DNA of 64,000 bases from Mycobacterium sp. IS-836 (lineage in GTDB: Bacteria > Actinomycetota > Actinomycetes > Mycobacteriales > Mycobacteriaceae): contig NZ_MBEU01000021.1 in the NCBI RefSeq assembly GCF_001954275.1, forward strand, positions 1 to 64,000, written 5' to 3'. The notes below the pieces were generated by a model, which saw nothing but the letters and a program-made list of their open reading frames with translations, was not told where the DNA came from and ran no database searches. A program made the position numbers and the translations under genes. Within the stretch, counting starts at the first letter, position 1; each line of letters opens with the position of its first letter. Positions 38,969 to 51,505 of this stretch are shown here, piece after piece.

Positions 38969-41116
38969 CTAGCCCAGATATTGAGCGATCGCCGTGCCGA
39001 GGTCGGGGGAGGTCGACGTCGAAAGGTTCTGGTAGCTGCCGCCGCTGAGCTGGGCGACGGCTTCCCACGTCGCACGGTCGGGGTCCGCGCCGAAGTCGAT
39101 GACGTTGACCACGATCGGTTTGGCCGGGTCGGCGCCGGTGCGGATGAAATTCTGCAACCCCGCGCCGTCCAGGGTTTGGTCGGTGTGCGGCCCCGCCGTG
39201 ATCACTAGTATCGAATTAGGTTGTCCGGCAACATATTTGGCCTGCATCTCCTGGTAGAGCATGCGCAGCGTGGTGAACGACACCGCACCCCCGGCCGATG
39301 CGGATTGCTTGTCCAGCGCCGCGGTCAGCGCCGCCGAGCGGGGCTGGCCGTTGACGGGGTCGGACAGCGGACCCGCGGCAACCTCCGATCGGCCCTCGCG
39401 CCCGTCGAACGTCCACAACCCCACGACGGCGGTGGGCGGCAGCGCCTTGATCCGGTCGCTCAGCGCACCAACCACGTTGGCCAGCCGCGACTTTCCGCCC
39501 TCCTCGCTGGGCATCGACTGGTCGAGCATGATCGTCGCGGCCAACCCGCTTGACGGCGCGGACATGGCGTCGGCGAGTGTCGCGCGCATCGCGTCATCGC
39601 CGACCGACAGCGTGGAGGGCAGCGCGGGAAAACCGGTCACCGCGCTGGCCGGCGGCTTGACACCGTTGACCCGGAAGCCGGCCTTGGCCAGCTTCGCGAG
39701 CTGCTCGGGCCTGCGCATGAAGTGGGTGAACTCGCTGGCCGCCGAGCTCTGTTCGTGCGTGAGCCATGAGCCGCCGAGCAACACGGTGGGGTAGTCGGCG
39801 ACGGCCGCGGGCCCGGGCGGTAGCCAGGAACCCAGCGTGTTCTTGGCGTCCGGCAGCGATTGGCCACGCTGGAACAGCTGCTGCTCGGTGGTGACGACGG
39901 CGTGCACCGGCGCGGATGCCGCGTCACCGGGCTTGAGGAGCGTGTTCATCGCCTCCGTCAGCGAATTGTCCGCCAATTTCGGTTGGGCGCTGGTCAAGCT
40001 GCGCAGGGCGGCAGTGCCCTGGGTCGCGGGCGCGCCGGCCGGCGCCGACGCGGCCGCCACCGCCTCGCCGGCAAGGTAGGCGGCGTCGCTGTTGCCGTTG
40101 GTCGGCAGTGCCAGCCGTAGCGATCCCCACGCGGGCAGGTTCAAGCCGGCCAATGCGTTCGGGTTGGTTTGCAGGCCGGGCAGCGTCGCCCAGCTCTGAT
40201 TGGCCAGAGCCGGCTGGAGCTCGGGCCGCACGGCGAGCATCACCGGCGAGCTGACCAGCGACCGGCTGTCGCTGATCGTTTTCTGGCCCGCGGCCGCGGA
40301 GAGCCGCGCCGCCGACACGGAGCTGGCCGGAATCCACAACGCCGGCTGGCCGCCCAGTTCGGCGGGCCACTTGCCGATGAAACCGGCGACGACGGCGTCG
40401 GTGCCGGCCGGTTTGACACTGACCTGCATGCAGTGGTCGCCGACCGGACCCGCCGTCGAGTTGTAGCTTTCCGCGAACTGCTGCACCGGATCGGCCAGCG
40501 ACGGGTCGACGACGACCGGGACCGTCTCTTTGCCTCCGACGCAGCGTGCGGCGGCCGTGTGCGAGCGGTTGGACAACACGTCGCCGAAGAAGCTCCACAG
40601 GATCACGGTGCCCACCACCACCACGACGGCGACGAGGGCGACGATGACGCCGATGCTGACCCCACGCCGTCCGCCGGCGCTGCGGTGACCGCCCCGCCAG
40701 TCGCCGAGTCCCCGATGGCCGCCGGTCGGCGGGTCCGATCGCTCCGCGCTCGCCGTGCTCGCCGTTCGGGGCGGAAATTCCGGATACTCGCCGGCGGCAT
40801 CGACCGCGAAGGCGTCGTCCGCCGGGTAGGCATCCGCGTCGTCCGCCGGGTAGGCATCCGCGTCGTCCGCGAATTCCTCGTCGGCGTAGTCGTCCTCGGC
40901 GGCGCCGAAGTACTCCTCGTCGGCGTAGTGACCCGCGTCCCGGTAGCGGCGGTAGTCGCTGAAGCTGCCCGGCGTGTCGGTTTCCTGACCGGCGCTCAGA
41001 TGACGGCCGCTGTCCTCGCCGGCGTATAGATCATCGGCGTACGGATCGTCGGCAACGTAATCGTCAACGGGCTCGTCGCCGGAGTCTTCGGGGTCGGGCA
41101 AACTGTGCCTACCCAT
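38969..41116 (-). CDS. Membrane-anchored vWA-domain protein (Rv1836c-like)
   Basis: A 715-residue protein with an acidic Asp/Ala/Tyr-rich cytosolic N-terminus (about 1-140), a transmembrane helix (about 155-178, VIVALVAVVVVVGTVILW) and a large extracellular part. That part has a solute-binding-like region (about 190-500) and a C-terminal von Willebrand A domain (about 510-715) with the MIDAS-like DQSMPS. The function is unknown, perhaps an envelope complex. The N-terminus carries an exact tandem DNA repeat. No LipZ or Rv1835c-like gene is present next to it. Confidence 0.82.
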   Translation of the reverse strand: MGRHSLPDPEDSGDEPVDDYVADDPYADDLYAGEDSGRHLSAGQETDTPGSFSDYRRYRDAGHYADEEYFGAAEDDYADEEFADDADAYPADDADAYPADDAFAVDAAGEYPEFPPRTASTASAERSDPPTGGHRGLGDWRGGHRSAGGRRGVSIGVIVALVAVVVVVGTVILWSFFGDVLSNRSHTAAARCVGGKETVPVVVDPSLADPVQQFAESYNSTAGPVGDHCMQVSVKPAGTDAVVAGFIGKWPAELGGQPALWIPASSVSAARLSAAAGQKTISDSRSLVSSPVMLAVRPELQPALANQSWATLPGLQTNPNALAGLNLPAWGSLRLALPTNGNSDAAYLAGEAVAAASAPAGAPATQGTAALRSLTSAQPKLADNSLTEAMNTLLKPGDAASAPVHAVVTTEQQLFQRGQSLPDAKNTLGSWLPPGPAAVADYPTVLLGGSWLTHEQSSAASEFTHFMRRPEQLAKLAKAGFRVNGVKPPASAVTGFPALPSTLSVGDDAMRATLADAMSAPSSGLAATIMLDQSMPSEEGGKSRLANVVGALSDRIKALPPTAVVGLWTFDGREGRSEVAAGPLSDPVNGQPRSAALTAALDKQSASAGGAVSFTTLRMLYQEMQAKYVAGQPNSILVITAGPHTDQTLDGAGLQNFIRTGADPAKPIVVNVIDFGADPDRATWEAVAQLSGGSYQNLSTSTSPDLGTAIAQYLG
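40813..40870. repeat. 24-bp tandem repeat in the vWA gene
   Basis: Two perfect 24-bp units (40813-40836 and 40837-40860) plus 10 bp of a third encode the repeated DADAYPAD peptide in the acidic N-terminus. In frame, so copy number can change without loss of the protein. Confidence 0.9.
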
Positions 41117-41168
41117 GCCGGTGCGCGCCGCCTTTCCGTCGAACCATCACATGACCTTGTTGTGGGAC

Positions 41169-43370
41169 TCAGCCGCCTGCCGCGCGGGCTTTGAATTCCC
41201 GTCGACGGCGATGCAGGATCGGCTCGGTGTAACCGTTGGGCTGCTGCCCGCCAGCCAGGATCAGCTCTTGCGCGGCCTGGAAGGCGATGTTGTCGTCGAA
41301 GTTCGGTGCCATCGGCTGATAGGCCGCGTCCCCGGCGTTCTGCTGATCCACCATCGGGGCCATGCGTTCCAGGCCGGCGCGGACATCCTCTTCGGTGATC
41401 ACGCCGTGGCGCAGCCAGTTCGCCAGCAGCTGGCTGGAGATGCGCAGCGTGGCGCGATCCTCCATGAGCGCCACGTTGTGGATGTCGGGAACCTTGGACG
41501 ACCCGACGCCCTGGTCGATCCAGCGCACCACGTAGCCCAGGATGGACTGGCAGTTGTTGTCGACCTCCTCGCGGATCTCCTCGGGCGCCCACGCCAGTTC
41601 CTTGGCCAGCGGAATAGTCAGCAACTGGTCGATGTCGGTGCGCTTCTTGCCGGCCAGCTCCTTCTGCACCTCGATGACGTCGACCTTGTGGTAGTGCAGC
41701 GCGTGCAGCGTGGCCGCGGTGGGCGAGGGCACCCAGGCCGTGCTGGCCCCGGCGCGCGGCTGGCCGATTTTCTGCTCGACCATGTCGGCCATCAGCTCCG
41801 TCATGGTCCACATGCCCTTGCCGATCTGGGCGTGGCCGGCGAACCCGGCCGCCAGGCCGGTGTCGACGTTGTTGTCCTCGTAGCCCAGGATCCACGGCTG
41901 GCTCTTCATGGTGCCCTTGCGCACCATGGGCCCGGCCTCCATCGAGGTGTGGATCTCGTCGCCGGTGCGGTCCAGGAAGCCAGTGTTAATAAAAACGACA
42001 CGATCCGCTACCGCCTTGATGCAGGCCTTCAGGTTGAGGGTGGTGCGCCGCTCCTCGTCCATGACGCCGACCTTCAGCGTGGTCTGCGGCAAACCCAGGA
42101 CGTCTTCGACGCGGCTGAACAGCTCGGCGGTGAACGCGACCTCGTCGGGGCCGTGCATCTTCGGCTTGACGATGTAGATGGACCCGGTGCGGCTGTTCGT
42201 CAGCGGGCCATTGGCGTCGCTGGCCTTGAGGCCGTGTATCGCGCTCACACCGGTGAACAGCGCGTCCATGATGCCCTCGTACACCTCGTTGCCGTCGGCC
42301 CCGTCGTTGTCGAAGACGATCGCGTCGTTGGTCATCAGGTGCCCGACGTTGCGGACGAACAGCAGTGCGCGCCCGGGCAATACGAGCTCGCCGCCGTCGG
42401 GGGTGGTGTAGTGGCGATCCTGGTTGAGGACCCGGGTGAACGCCTCGCCGTCCTTGTCGACCTGCGCGGACAGGTCGCCCTTGTTCAGGCCCAGCCAGTT
42501 GCGGTACGCGGCGACCTTGTCGTCCGCGTCGACGGCGGAGACGGCGTCCTCGAAGTCGATGATGGTCGTCACCGCCGACTCGAGGACCACATCCTTGATC
42601 CCGGCCGCGTCGGTCTTGCCGATCGGCGACTCTGGGTCGATCAGGATCTCGATGTGCAGCCCGTGGTTCACCAGCAACACCGACCAATCGGGGGAACCCA
42701 GTTCGCCGCTGTATCCCACGAATTGCTCCGGCCGGGCCAGCCCGGTCGAATCCGGCCCGCTAGTGATCTTCAGCTGGCCGTCGTCGATGCTCACGCCCGT
42801 CGCTTCCGCCCACGAACCCGACGACAGCGGGACCGCCTCGTCGAGGAACCTGCGCGCGTAGGCGATCACCTTGTCGCCGCGGATCCTGTTGTAGCTCGTG
42901 CCCTGCTCGGCGCCGTCGGTTTCGGGGATGACGTCGGTGCCGTAGAGGGCGTCGTAGAGGGAACCCCAGCGGGCGTTGGCCGCGTTGAGCGCAAACCGCG
43001 CATTGGTCACCGGCACCACCAGCTGCGGGCCCGCGGTCGTGGTGATCTCGTCGTCGACACCGGAGGTGGTGATGCTGAAATCGGCGGGTTCGGGCTGCAG
43101 ATAACCGATTTCGGCGAGGAACTCGCGGTACGCCTCGACGTCGATCGGCTCGATGACGCGGTGCCGGTGCCACTTGTCGATCTGGGCCTGCAGCTCGTCG
43201 CGCCGCCGCAACAAATCCTGATTCTGCGGGGTGAGGTCGGTGACGACCTTGTCCACGCCGGCCCAGAAGCTGTCGGGGTCGATATCGGTGCCGGGAAGGG
43301 CCTCGTTGTTCACGAAGTCGTAGAGCACTCGGGCGACGCGCAAGTTCCCCACCGACACGCGATCAGTCAT
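41169..43370 (-). CDS. glcB: Malate synthase G
   Basis: A 733-residue glyoxylate-shunt enzyme that condenses glyoxylate with acetyl-CoA to malate, needed for growth on fatty acids. It contains the MSG blocks [48 protein letters not shown] and [20 protein letters not shown]. The ATG at 43370 follows GGAGGAG. The M. tuberculosis protein has 741 residues; this one ends at FKARAAGG and lacks the short C-terminal tail. A -10 TAGGCT lies on the minus strand at 43418-43423. Confidence 0.95.
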   Translation of the reverse strand: MTDRVSVGNLRVARVLYDFVNNEALPGTDIDPDSFWAGVDKVVTDLTPQNQDLLRRRDELQAQIDKWHRHRVIEPIDVEAYREFLAEIGYLQPEPADFSITTSGVDDEITTTAGPQLVVPVTNARFALNAANARWGSLYDALYGTDVIPETDGAEQGTSYNRIRGDKVIAYARRFLDEAVPLSSGSWAEATGVSIDDGQLKITSGPDSTGLARPEQFVGYSGELGSPDWSVLLVNHGLHIEILIDPESPIGKTDAAGIKDVVLESAVTTIIDFEDAVSAVDADDKVAAYRNWLGLNKGDLSAQVDKDGEAFTRVLNQDRHYTTPDGGELVLPGRALLFVRNVGHLMTNDAIVFDNDGADGNEVYEGIMDALFTGVSAIHGLKASDANGPLTNSRTGSIYIVKPKMHGPDEVAFTAELFSRVEDVLGLPQTTLKVGVMDEERRTTLNLKACIKAVADRVVFINTGFLDRTGDEIHTSMEAGPMVRKGTMKSQPWILGYEDNNVDTGLAAGFAGHAQIGKGMWTMTELMADMVEQKIGQPRAGASTAWVPSPTAATLHALHYHKVDVIEVQKELAGKKRTDIDQLLTIPLAKELAWAPEEIREEVDNNCQSILGYVVRWIDQGVGSSKVPDIHNVALMEDRATLRISSQLLANWLRHGVITEEDVRAGLERMAPMVDQQNAGDAAYQPMAPNFDDNIAFQAAQELILAGGQQPNGYTEPILHRRRREFKARAAGG

Positions 43371-43660
43371 GTTTCTCCTCCAAAATGGCCTCATTGGACG
43401 CCAGTGGCTACTTCGTCAGCCTACCGGCCGGCAGCCCGAGCGAGCGTAACCGCCTTACCCGCAATCGCAGGTCAGGCGCGCGAACAGCTCCGCCCATGGC
43501 GCCGGGGCGGACCTTGAGAACCGCTTTCTGGCAACGCATGTACTGCCGGCCAAGACCGTGAGCCCGCCAGCACGTTAGTGCGCCGGCGGCCGTTCAATCA
43601 TACGGGCCATGGGCCGCGCCCTTCGCCAGGCGGCCCGCGAACGGTGTCACTGCGCGTCGT

Positions 43661-44703
43661 TCATGACGCGTCGCGCATACTGCCGACCAGGTCCTCGACC
43701 AGATCCTCCATCGCCACCATGGCGACCACGTCACCGCTGCCGTTGGTCACCAGCGCCAGATGGCTGTTGCTGCGCCGCATCCGCGACAGCGCGTCGGCGA
43801 GCGGCAACGACGTGGGTACCCGCGGCAGCGGGCGCACCAACGCCAGATCGATCACGGTCTCCGGATCGTCATTGAGCGTCAACACATCCTTGATGTGGAG
43901 GTAGCCGATGAATTTTCCGTCGCGCGCCGTGACCGGAAAGCGGGAGTAGCCGGTCTGCGCCAAAGCTCGCTCGACGTCGGCGACCTTCGGCCCCGAGCCC
44001 GAAGCGGCCACCGATAGCGCCCGCACGTCGTCCAGGGGTACGGCCACGTCGCCGACCACCCGGCTGCCGATCTGCAGCGCGCGGGTCAGCCTGCTGTGCT
44101 CCTCGGGATCCAGCAGGCCCTCGGACACCGATTCGGCGATCATCTCGCTGAGCACGACGGGGGAGACCGCGATGTGCAGCTCGTCCTTGGGCTCCACGCC
44201 CAGCGCGCGCAGTATCGCGTTGGCGCATTTGTTGTAGAACACGATGAACGGCCGGGCGGCGCGCACGTAGGCCAGGTAGGGCGGGACCAGCAGCATGGCG
44301 GTGCGTTCCGGACCGGCCAGTGCGATGTTTTTGGGCACCATCTCGCCGAGCAGCACGTGCAGCGTCACCACCATCGCCAGCGCGATCGCGAACGAAAGCG
44401 TGTGCAGCAGCGTCGCGTTCATGTCGGCGAGGCCGAGCCCCCGCCGCAGCAGGTTCGCGACCGCCGACTCACCGATCCGGCCCAGCAGCAGCGACGCCAC
44501 GGTGACACCCAACTGGGCGCCGGCCAGCATCGACGACAGCTGTTCACCGGCCCGGATCACGGTGACCGCGCGCGCCTTGCCCTGTTCGGCCAGCGCTTCG
44601 AGGCGGTCCCGCCGCGCCGAGATCAGCGAGAATTCCGCGCCCACAAAGAACCCGTTCGCCCCGATCAGCAGGATCGCGAGCACCACTCCGAGTGTGTCGT
44701 TCA

Positions 44704-44704
<1 letters not shown>
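43661..44704 (-). CDS. DUF21/CBS-domain (CorC/HlyC family) membrane protein, Rv1841c-like
   Basis: A 347-residue protein with an N-terminal DUF21 (CNNM) transmembrane domain (about 1-190) and two CBS repeats (about 205-335). Related CNNM proteins move Mg2+. It starts at a 1-bp overlap with the upstream paralogue (TGATGA), so both are made from one transcript. It lacks the C-terminal CorC transporter-associated domain present in the paralogue. Confidence 0.85.
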
Positions 44705-46071
<1,367 letters not shown>

Positions 46072-46283
46072 GGCGGGGCTCGGTTATCGGGATGACGTCG
46101 CCGGTCTGGCCCGGGCAGCGGTAGGGAGTCGCCGCCCCGCCCGGAAGGCCCCCGGCTCCAACGGGGCCTCGACGGGTGCCTGCGGCACGTCATCCCTCTC
46201 GCTCTAGTACGGTTCCGGGCCGCGCTTCGCTTTGCTGCGGCCCGCAAAGTTCCAGGATTCACATGGTAGCGAAGGCGGCGGCG

Positions 46284-47759
<1,476 letters not shown>

Positions 47760-47773
47760 TTAGTTGGCGCGGG

Positions 47774-49243
47774 CTAGGCGGGTACTTCGCTGCGGTCACC
47801 GCTCCACAGGGTGTGGAACTTCTTGCCGGGGTCCTCGTCGATGCGGCCGTAGGTGTGCGCTCCGAAGAAATCGCGCAGGCCCTGGGTCAGCGCGGCCGGC
47901 AGCCGCTCGGTGCGTAGCGCGTCGTAATACGACAGCGCCGAGGAGAACCCCGGGATCGGGATGCCCAACTGCGTGGCGGTAGCCACCACGCGGCGCCAGC
48001 CGTCGATCGCGGCCTCGATGGCGCTGCGGAAATACGGCGCCACGATCAGGGTGGGCAGTTCGGGATCGGAGTCGTACGCCTCCTTGATCCGGTTGAGGAA
48101 CTTGGCCCGGATGATGCAGCCGCCGCGCCAGATGGTCGCGAGATCGCCGGGCGTGATGCCCCAGTCGTATTCGGCGCTGCCGGCCTGAATCTGGTTGAAG
48201 CCCTGGGCATAAGCGATGATCTTCGACGCGTACAACGCCTGGCGGACGTCCTCGACGAATTGCTTTGCATCGCTTGGTTTTTCGCCGAGCTGGCCCGACG
48301 CCAGCCCGGTGGTGGCCTTGCGCTGGGTCACCGAACCCGACAGCGCGCGGGCAAACACCGCCTCGGCGATCCCGGTGACCGGCACACCGAGATCCAGCGC
48401 CGACTTCACCGTCCAGCGTCCGGTGCCCTTCTGCTCGGCCTCGTCGAGGATCACGTCGACGAGCGGCTTGCCCGTCTTGGCGTCGTTTTGGCGCAGCACC
48501 TTCGCGGTGATCTCGACCAGGAAGCTGTCCAGGTCGCCGGAGTTCCACTCGTCGAACACGTCGGCGATCTCGTCGGCGGTCTTGCCGAGCCCGTCGCGCA
48601 GCAGCTGGTAGGCCTCGCCGATCAATTGCATGTCGGAGTACTCGATGCCGTTGTGCACCATCTTCACGAAGTGCCCGGCGCCGTCGGGCCCGATGTGGGT
48701 GCAGCACGGCACGCCGTCGACGTGCGCGGAGATCTCCTCGAGCAGGGGTCCCAGCGATGTGTAGGACTCAGCCGGCCCGCCCGGCATGATCGACGGCCCG
48801 TTCAGCGCGCCCTCTTCGCCGCCGGAAATGCCGGCGCCGACGAAGTGCAGCCCGCGTTCGCGCATCGCCTTCTCCCGGCGAATGGTGTCGGTGTAGAGCG
48901 CATTGCCGCCGTCGATGATGATGTCGCCCTGTTCCATGGCGTCGGCGAGCTGATCGATGACGGCGTCGGTGGGGTCGCCCGCCTTGACCATGATCAGCAC
49001 GCGGCGCGGCTTCTCGAGCGCGTCAAGGAATTCCTCGATGGTCTCCGATCGCACGAACTTGCCCTCGTCGCCGTGCTCGGAGAGCAGCGCGTCGGTCTTG
49101 GCGACGGATCGGTTGTGCAGTGCCACCGTATAGCCGTGCCGGGCGAAATTGCGGGCGATGTTCGAGCCCATGACGGCCAGGCCGGTGACGCCGATCTGCG
49201 CGGTGCCGGTCTTGGAATTCGGCTGGGAATCCGACGAACTCAT
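47774..49243 (-). CDS. gnd1: 6-phosphogluconate dehydrogenase
   Basis: A 489-residue NADP-type 6PGDH (pentose phosphate pathway), with Rossmann IGVTGLAVMGSNIARN, substrate motif GISGGEEGALNGPSIMPGG, and catalytic Lys in GHFVKMVHNGIEY. The ATG at 49243 follows AAAGGC; the frame upstream to 49369 is not conserved. Length matches the homodimeric long-type enzyme. Confidence 0.93.
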   Translation of the reverse strand: MSSSDSQPNSKTGTAQIGVTGLAVMGSNIARNFARHGYTVALHNRSVAKTDALLSEHGDEGKFVRSETIEEFLDALEKPRRVLIMVKAGDPTDAVIDQLADAMEQGDIIIDGGNALYTDTIRREKAMRERGLHFVGAGISGGEEGALNGPSIMPGGPAESYTSLGPLLEEISAHVDGVPCCTHIGPDGAGHFVKMVHNGIEYSDMQLIGEAYQLLRDGLGKTADEIADVFDEWNSGDLDSFLVEITAKVLRQNDAKTGKPLVDVILDEAEQKGTGRWTVKSALDLGVPVTGIAEAVFARALSGSVTQRKATTGLASGQLGEKPSDAKQFVEDVRQALYASKIIAYAQGFNQIQAGSAEYDWGITPGDLATIWRGGCIIRAKFLNRIKEAYDSDPELPTLIVAPYFRSAIEAAIDGWRRVVATATQLGIPIPGFSSALSYYDALRTERLPAALTQGLRDFFGAHTYGRIDEDPGKKFHTLWSGDRSEVPA

Positions 49244-49332
49244 GTCTTGCCTTTCAGTTAGGCCGCTCCGGTTGGAGAACACTGTGGCACAGCGGAGTGG
49301 TCGTCCTCCAAGGGGTTTCGCTTCGCGGTGCG

Positions 49333-50283
49333 CTAGAGGTTGAACAGCCGCTGCAGCTCGGTGAGCCACGGTACGGCCAGCGCGATGGTGGGCACCACCA
49401 GAATGGCCGCCGCGGTCAGGTATGCGGCCGCCGACAGCGCGAGGCTGTTGCCGCGCCCGGCGAGCCGGCGGACCCGCACCACCGTGCTGGGACCGCTCGC
49501 GGCCAGCGCGCCCGACGGCGCTAGGCCGGACGCGCAGGCGACCAGCGCGCGGGCCAGGGGAGTGCGCCCGGTGGCGCGCACCGCGGCGTCGTCGGCCAGG
49601 AGCTCAACGAGCAGTTGCACGGCCCGAAGCGCGTTGGCGCTGCGGACCAGCCGCGGGAAGGCGGCGTGCACCGCGGTGAAGGCTTCCAGGACGAGGTCGT
49701 GCCGGGCCCGCAGATGGGCCCGTTCGTGGGTGAGGATGGCGGCGACTTCGGTGTCGGCGAGCGTGTTCAGCGTTCCTTCGCTCACCACCACGCGGCTGCG
49801 CACGCCCGGCAGGCAGTAGGCGAGCGGCTGGGGCACGTCCAAGACGCGAAGGTCACGGGCCCACGCGCACGCCTCGGCCAGCGCCGCATCGTGTCCCACG
49901 CCGACCAGGTCGACCACCATGCGGTGGTGCGCACGCCGTCGCCGGTTGGCGATGGCCACCCGTGCCATCGAGATCATCAGTCGCACACCGACCAGCACGG
50001 TCAACGCGAAGACGGCGATGTATGCAGTCCACAGCGGCCAGCCAAGCCGGCCCTCGGCACCGATGACGCTGGCCGTGGGCCGCCCGTCGGGGCCGGGCAT
50101 GAGCACCCGCGTGGCGATCGCGATGCCGGCGCTGAAAGCCGAGAGCACCGCGGCCAGCGCGATGGCCTGCCACAGCACCATCGCGGCCCGGGGAGCGCGC
50201 AGCGGCCACGTCGCGCGTGCCAACAATGCCGGCGCCGGGCCGACCAGCAGCACCGCGAGGAGGGTGAAGGCCGCCGCGGACAC
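49333..50283 (-). CDS. blaR: BlaR-like M56 membrane zinc metallopeptidase
   Basis: A 316-residue membrane protease. Four hydrophobic segments surround a cytosolic HEXXH motif (ILTHERAHL). Unlike the Gram-positive BlaR1 it has no C-terminal penicillin-binding sensor domain. It is thought to cleave BlaI and derepress BlaI targets such as blaC. The GTG at 50283 follows AGGGAG, 14 bp after blaI, so the two form an operon. Confidence 0.92.
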   Translation of the reverse strand: MSAAAFTLLAVLLVGPAPALLARATWPLRAPRAAMVLWQAIALAAVLSAFSAGIAIATRVLMPGPDGRPTASVIGAEGRLGWPLWTAYIAVFALTVLVGVRLMISMARVAIANRRRRAHHRMVVDLVGVGHDAALAEACAWARDLRVLDVPQPLAYCLPGVRSRVVVSEGTLNTLADTEVAAILTHERAHLRARHDLVLEAFTAVHAAFPRLVRSANALRAVQLLVELLADDAAVRATGRTPLARALVACASGLAPSGALAASGPSTVVRVRRLAGRGNSLALSAAAYLTAAAILVVPTIALAVPWLTELQRLFNL

Positions 50284-50297
50284 GCTGCTAGTCTCCC

Positions 50298-50714
50298 TTA
50301 CTCCTCAGCGGTAGCGCCAGCCGCTGGCGTTTTGCGTTGGCTTGCTTCCAATTCGGCGAGCGCCCGCCGCAGCGCGTCCGCCTCGTCGGCGCCGACGCGT
50401 TCGACGAAGTGCACCAGCGCGGCGTGTCGGTCGCCGGAGTCCTCAGCCTGGGCCAGGGCATCGACCATCAGCCCCGCGACCAGCTCGTCGCGGCCGTGCA
50501 CGGGCGCGTACCGGTGCGCCCGGTCGTCGCGGATCTGCGACACCAGATTCTTTTTAGCCAGCCGTTGCAGCACGGTCATGATCGTTGTGTAAGCGAGGTC
50601 GCGTCGCGCCGACAACGCTTCGTGGACCTGCCGAACGGTCTGGGGTTCCGCCGTGGACCACAGATGGTCCATGACGGCGCGTTCCAGATCCCCGAGCCGT
50701 GTCAGTTTGGCCAT
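50298..50714 (-). CDS. blaI: BlaI family penicillinase repressor
   Basis: A 138-residue winged-helix repressor. The N-terminal GDLERAVMDHLW and LAYTTIMTVLQRLAKKNLV segments form the MecI/BlaI DNA-binding domain, and the C-terminal part is a dimerisation helix. It represses its own operon and distant beta-lactamase genes until cleaved. A matching operator lies 44 bp upstream. It is divergent from the sRNA locus. Confidence 0.93.
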   Translation of the reverse strand: MAKLTRLGDLERAVMDHLWSTAEPQTVRQVHEALSARRDLAYTTIMTVLQRLAKKNLVSQIRDDRAHRYAPVHGRDELVAGLMVDALAQAEDSGDRHAALVHFVERVGADEADALRRALAELEASQRKTPAAGATAEE

Positions 50715-50757
50715 AGTTCGTCATCTCCTGAGCGTCGCACCAAGCGTACTCCTTGTT

Positions 50758-50774
50758 TACTACCGACTGTCGTA
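50758..50774. promoter_or_regulatory. BlaI operator candidate
   Basis: TACTACCGACTGTCGTA has TACnAC/GTnGTA symmetry typical of BlaI sites and lies just upstream of blaI, where autoregulation is expected. Confidence 0.6.
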
Positions 50775-50845
50775 TCGAATGCTGGGCAATGTCTGTGACC
50801 ACCTCCGGGCTCCGCCGGCGCGGGCGCGGACGCTACAAACCACCC

Positions 50846-50875
50846 TTGCAATATTAGGGCAGCCTTGCCTATGCT
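50846..50875 (+). promoter_or_regulatory. sRNA promoter with IdeR-like box
   Basis: TTGCAA (50846-50851), an 18-bp spacer and TATGCT (50870-50875) form a sigma-A promoter. TTAGGGCAGCCTTGCCTAT (50854-50872) inside it matches 13 of 19 positions of the IdeR consensus, so IdeR-iron would block transcription of the RNA that follows. Confidence 0.75.
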
Positions 50876-50881
50876 GAGTCC

Positions 50882-50990
50882 GGTCGAGAGACAACGGACC
50901 GCGGCAGAGTCCTGAGGGCTGCAGTGACCCCCGGTCCGTCCAACTCGATAGGCGAGCCCCGTGCCTTTAGCGCACGGGGCTCGCCTGTTT
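50882..50990 (+). ncRNA. mrsI: MrsI-like iron-responsive small RNA
   Basis: A predicted transcript of about 109 nt between blaI and the thioesterase gene, the position of ncRv11846/MrsI, which in M. tuberculosis is induced by iron starvation and represses iron-using proteins such as bfrA. Support here is an IdeR-box promoter, a stem ACGGACCG/CGGTCCGT (50894-50901 with 50932-50939) and a terminator with a perfect 15-bp stem. No ribosome site or ORF is present. Identity rests on synteny and architecture; the sequence was not aligned. Confidence 0.85.
50950..50990 (+). terminator. Intrinsic terminator of the MrsI-like RNA
   Basis: AGGCGAGCCCCGTGC (50950-50964) pairs perfectly with GCACGGGGCTCGCCT (50972-50986) around a 7-nt loop, followed by GTTT. 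The U-tract is short, as is usual for mycobacterial terminators. Confidence 0.85.
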
Positions 50991-51043
50991 CGGCGGTCGC
51001 CGCCGCGGCCTCGCGCCGGCCGGGTTGGCCATGGTGTAGACAC

Positions 51044-51466
51044 ATGAGCGTGCCACCGCCGCCCGACGCGAGCGTCCCGCCCGATTTCACGGCCCCGTTC
51101 GACAGCGAAATAGGGCTGCAATTCACCGAACTCAGCCCCGACGGGGCCCGGGCGCAGCTTGAGGTCACGCCGAAGCTGCTGCAGCCGATGGGCCTCGTGC
51201 ACGGCGGTGTGTACTGCTCGATGGTCGAGAGCATGGCCAGCGTCGCGGCGTACACCTGGCTCGCCACGCGCGGCGGCGGGAATGTCGTCGGGGTCAACAA
51301 CAACACCGATTTCTTGCGGTCCATCGGCTCGGGGATGGTCTACGGCGCCGCGGACCCGATCCACCGCGGCCGGCGTCAGCAGCTGTGGCTGGTCACCATC
51401 ACCGACGCGGACGGCCGGGTGGTCGCCCGGGGTCAGGTGCGGCTGCAAAACCTTGTGGACACGTAA
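51044..51466 (+). CDS. PaaI-type hotdog-fold thioesterase (Rv1847-like)
   Basis: A 140-residue 4HBT-family acyl-CoA thioesterase. The motif MGLVHGGVYCSMVESMAS contains the conserved HGG and the catalytic acidic residue. The ATG at 51044 starts MSVPPPPDASV, the right length for the family; the upstream frame runs into the sRNA. In M. tuberculosis the urease operon follows, but here the next gene is ndh. Confidence 0.88.
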   Translation: MSVPPPPDASVPPDFTAPFDSEIGLQFTELSPDGARAQLEVTPKLLQPMGLVHGGVYCSMVESMASVAAYTWLATRGGGNVVGVNNNTDFLRSIGSGMVYGAADPIHRGRRQQLWLVTITDADGRVVARGQVRLQNLVDT

Positions 51467-51505
51467 TACCTTGCGCTACAACGGATTCCGGGTGGTGCGA
51501 GCGGG

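Noticed and set aside
41115..43517. 800-residue plus-strand frame opposite glcB
   Set aside because: Shadow of malate synthase; no recognisable motif.
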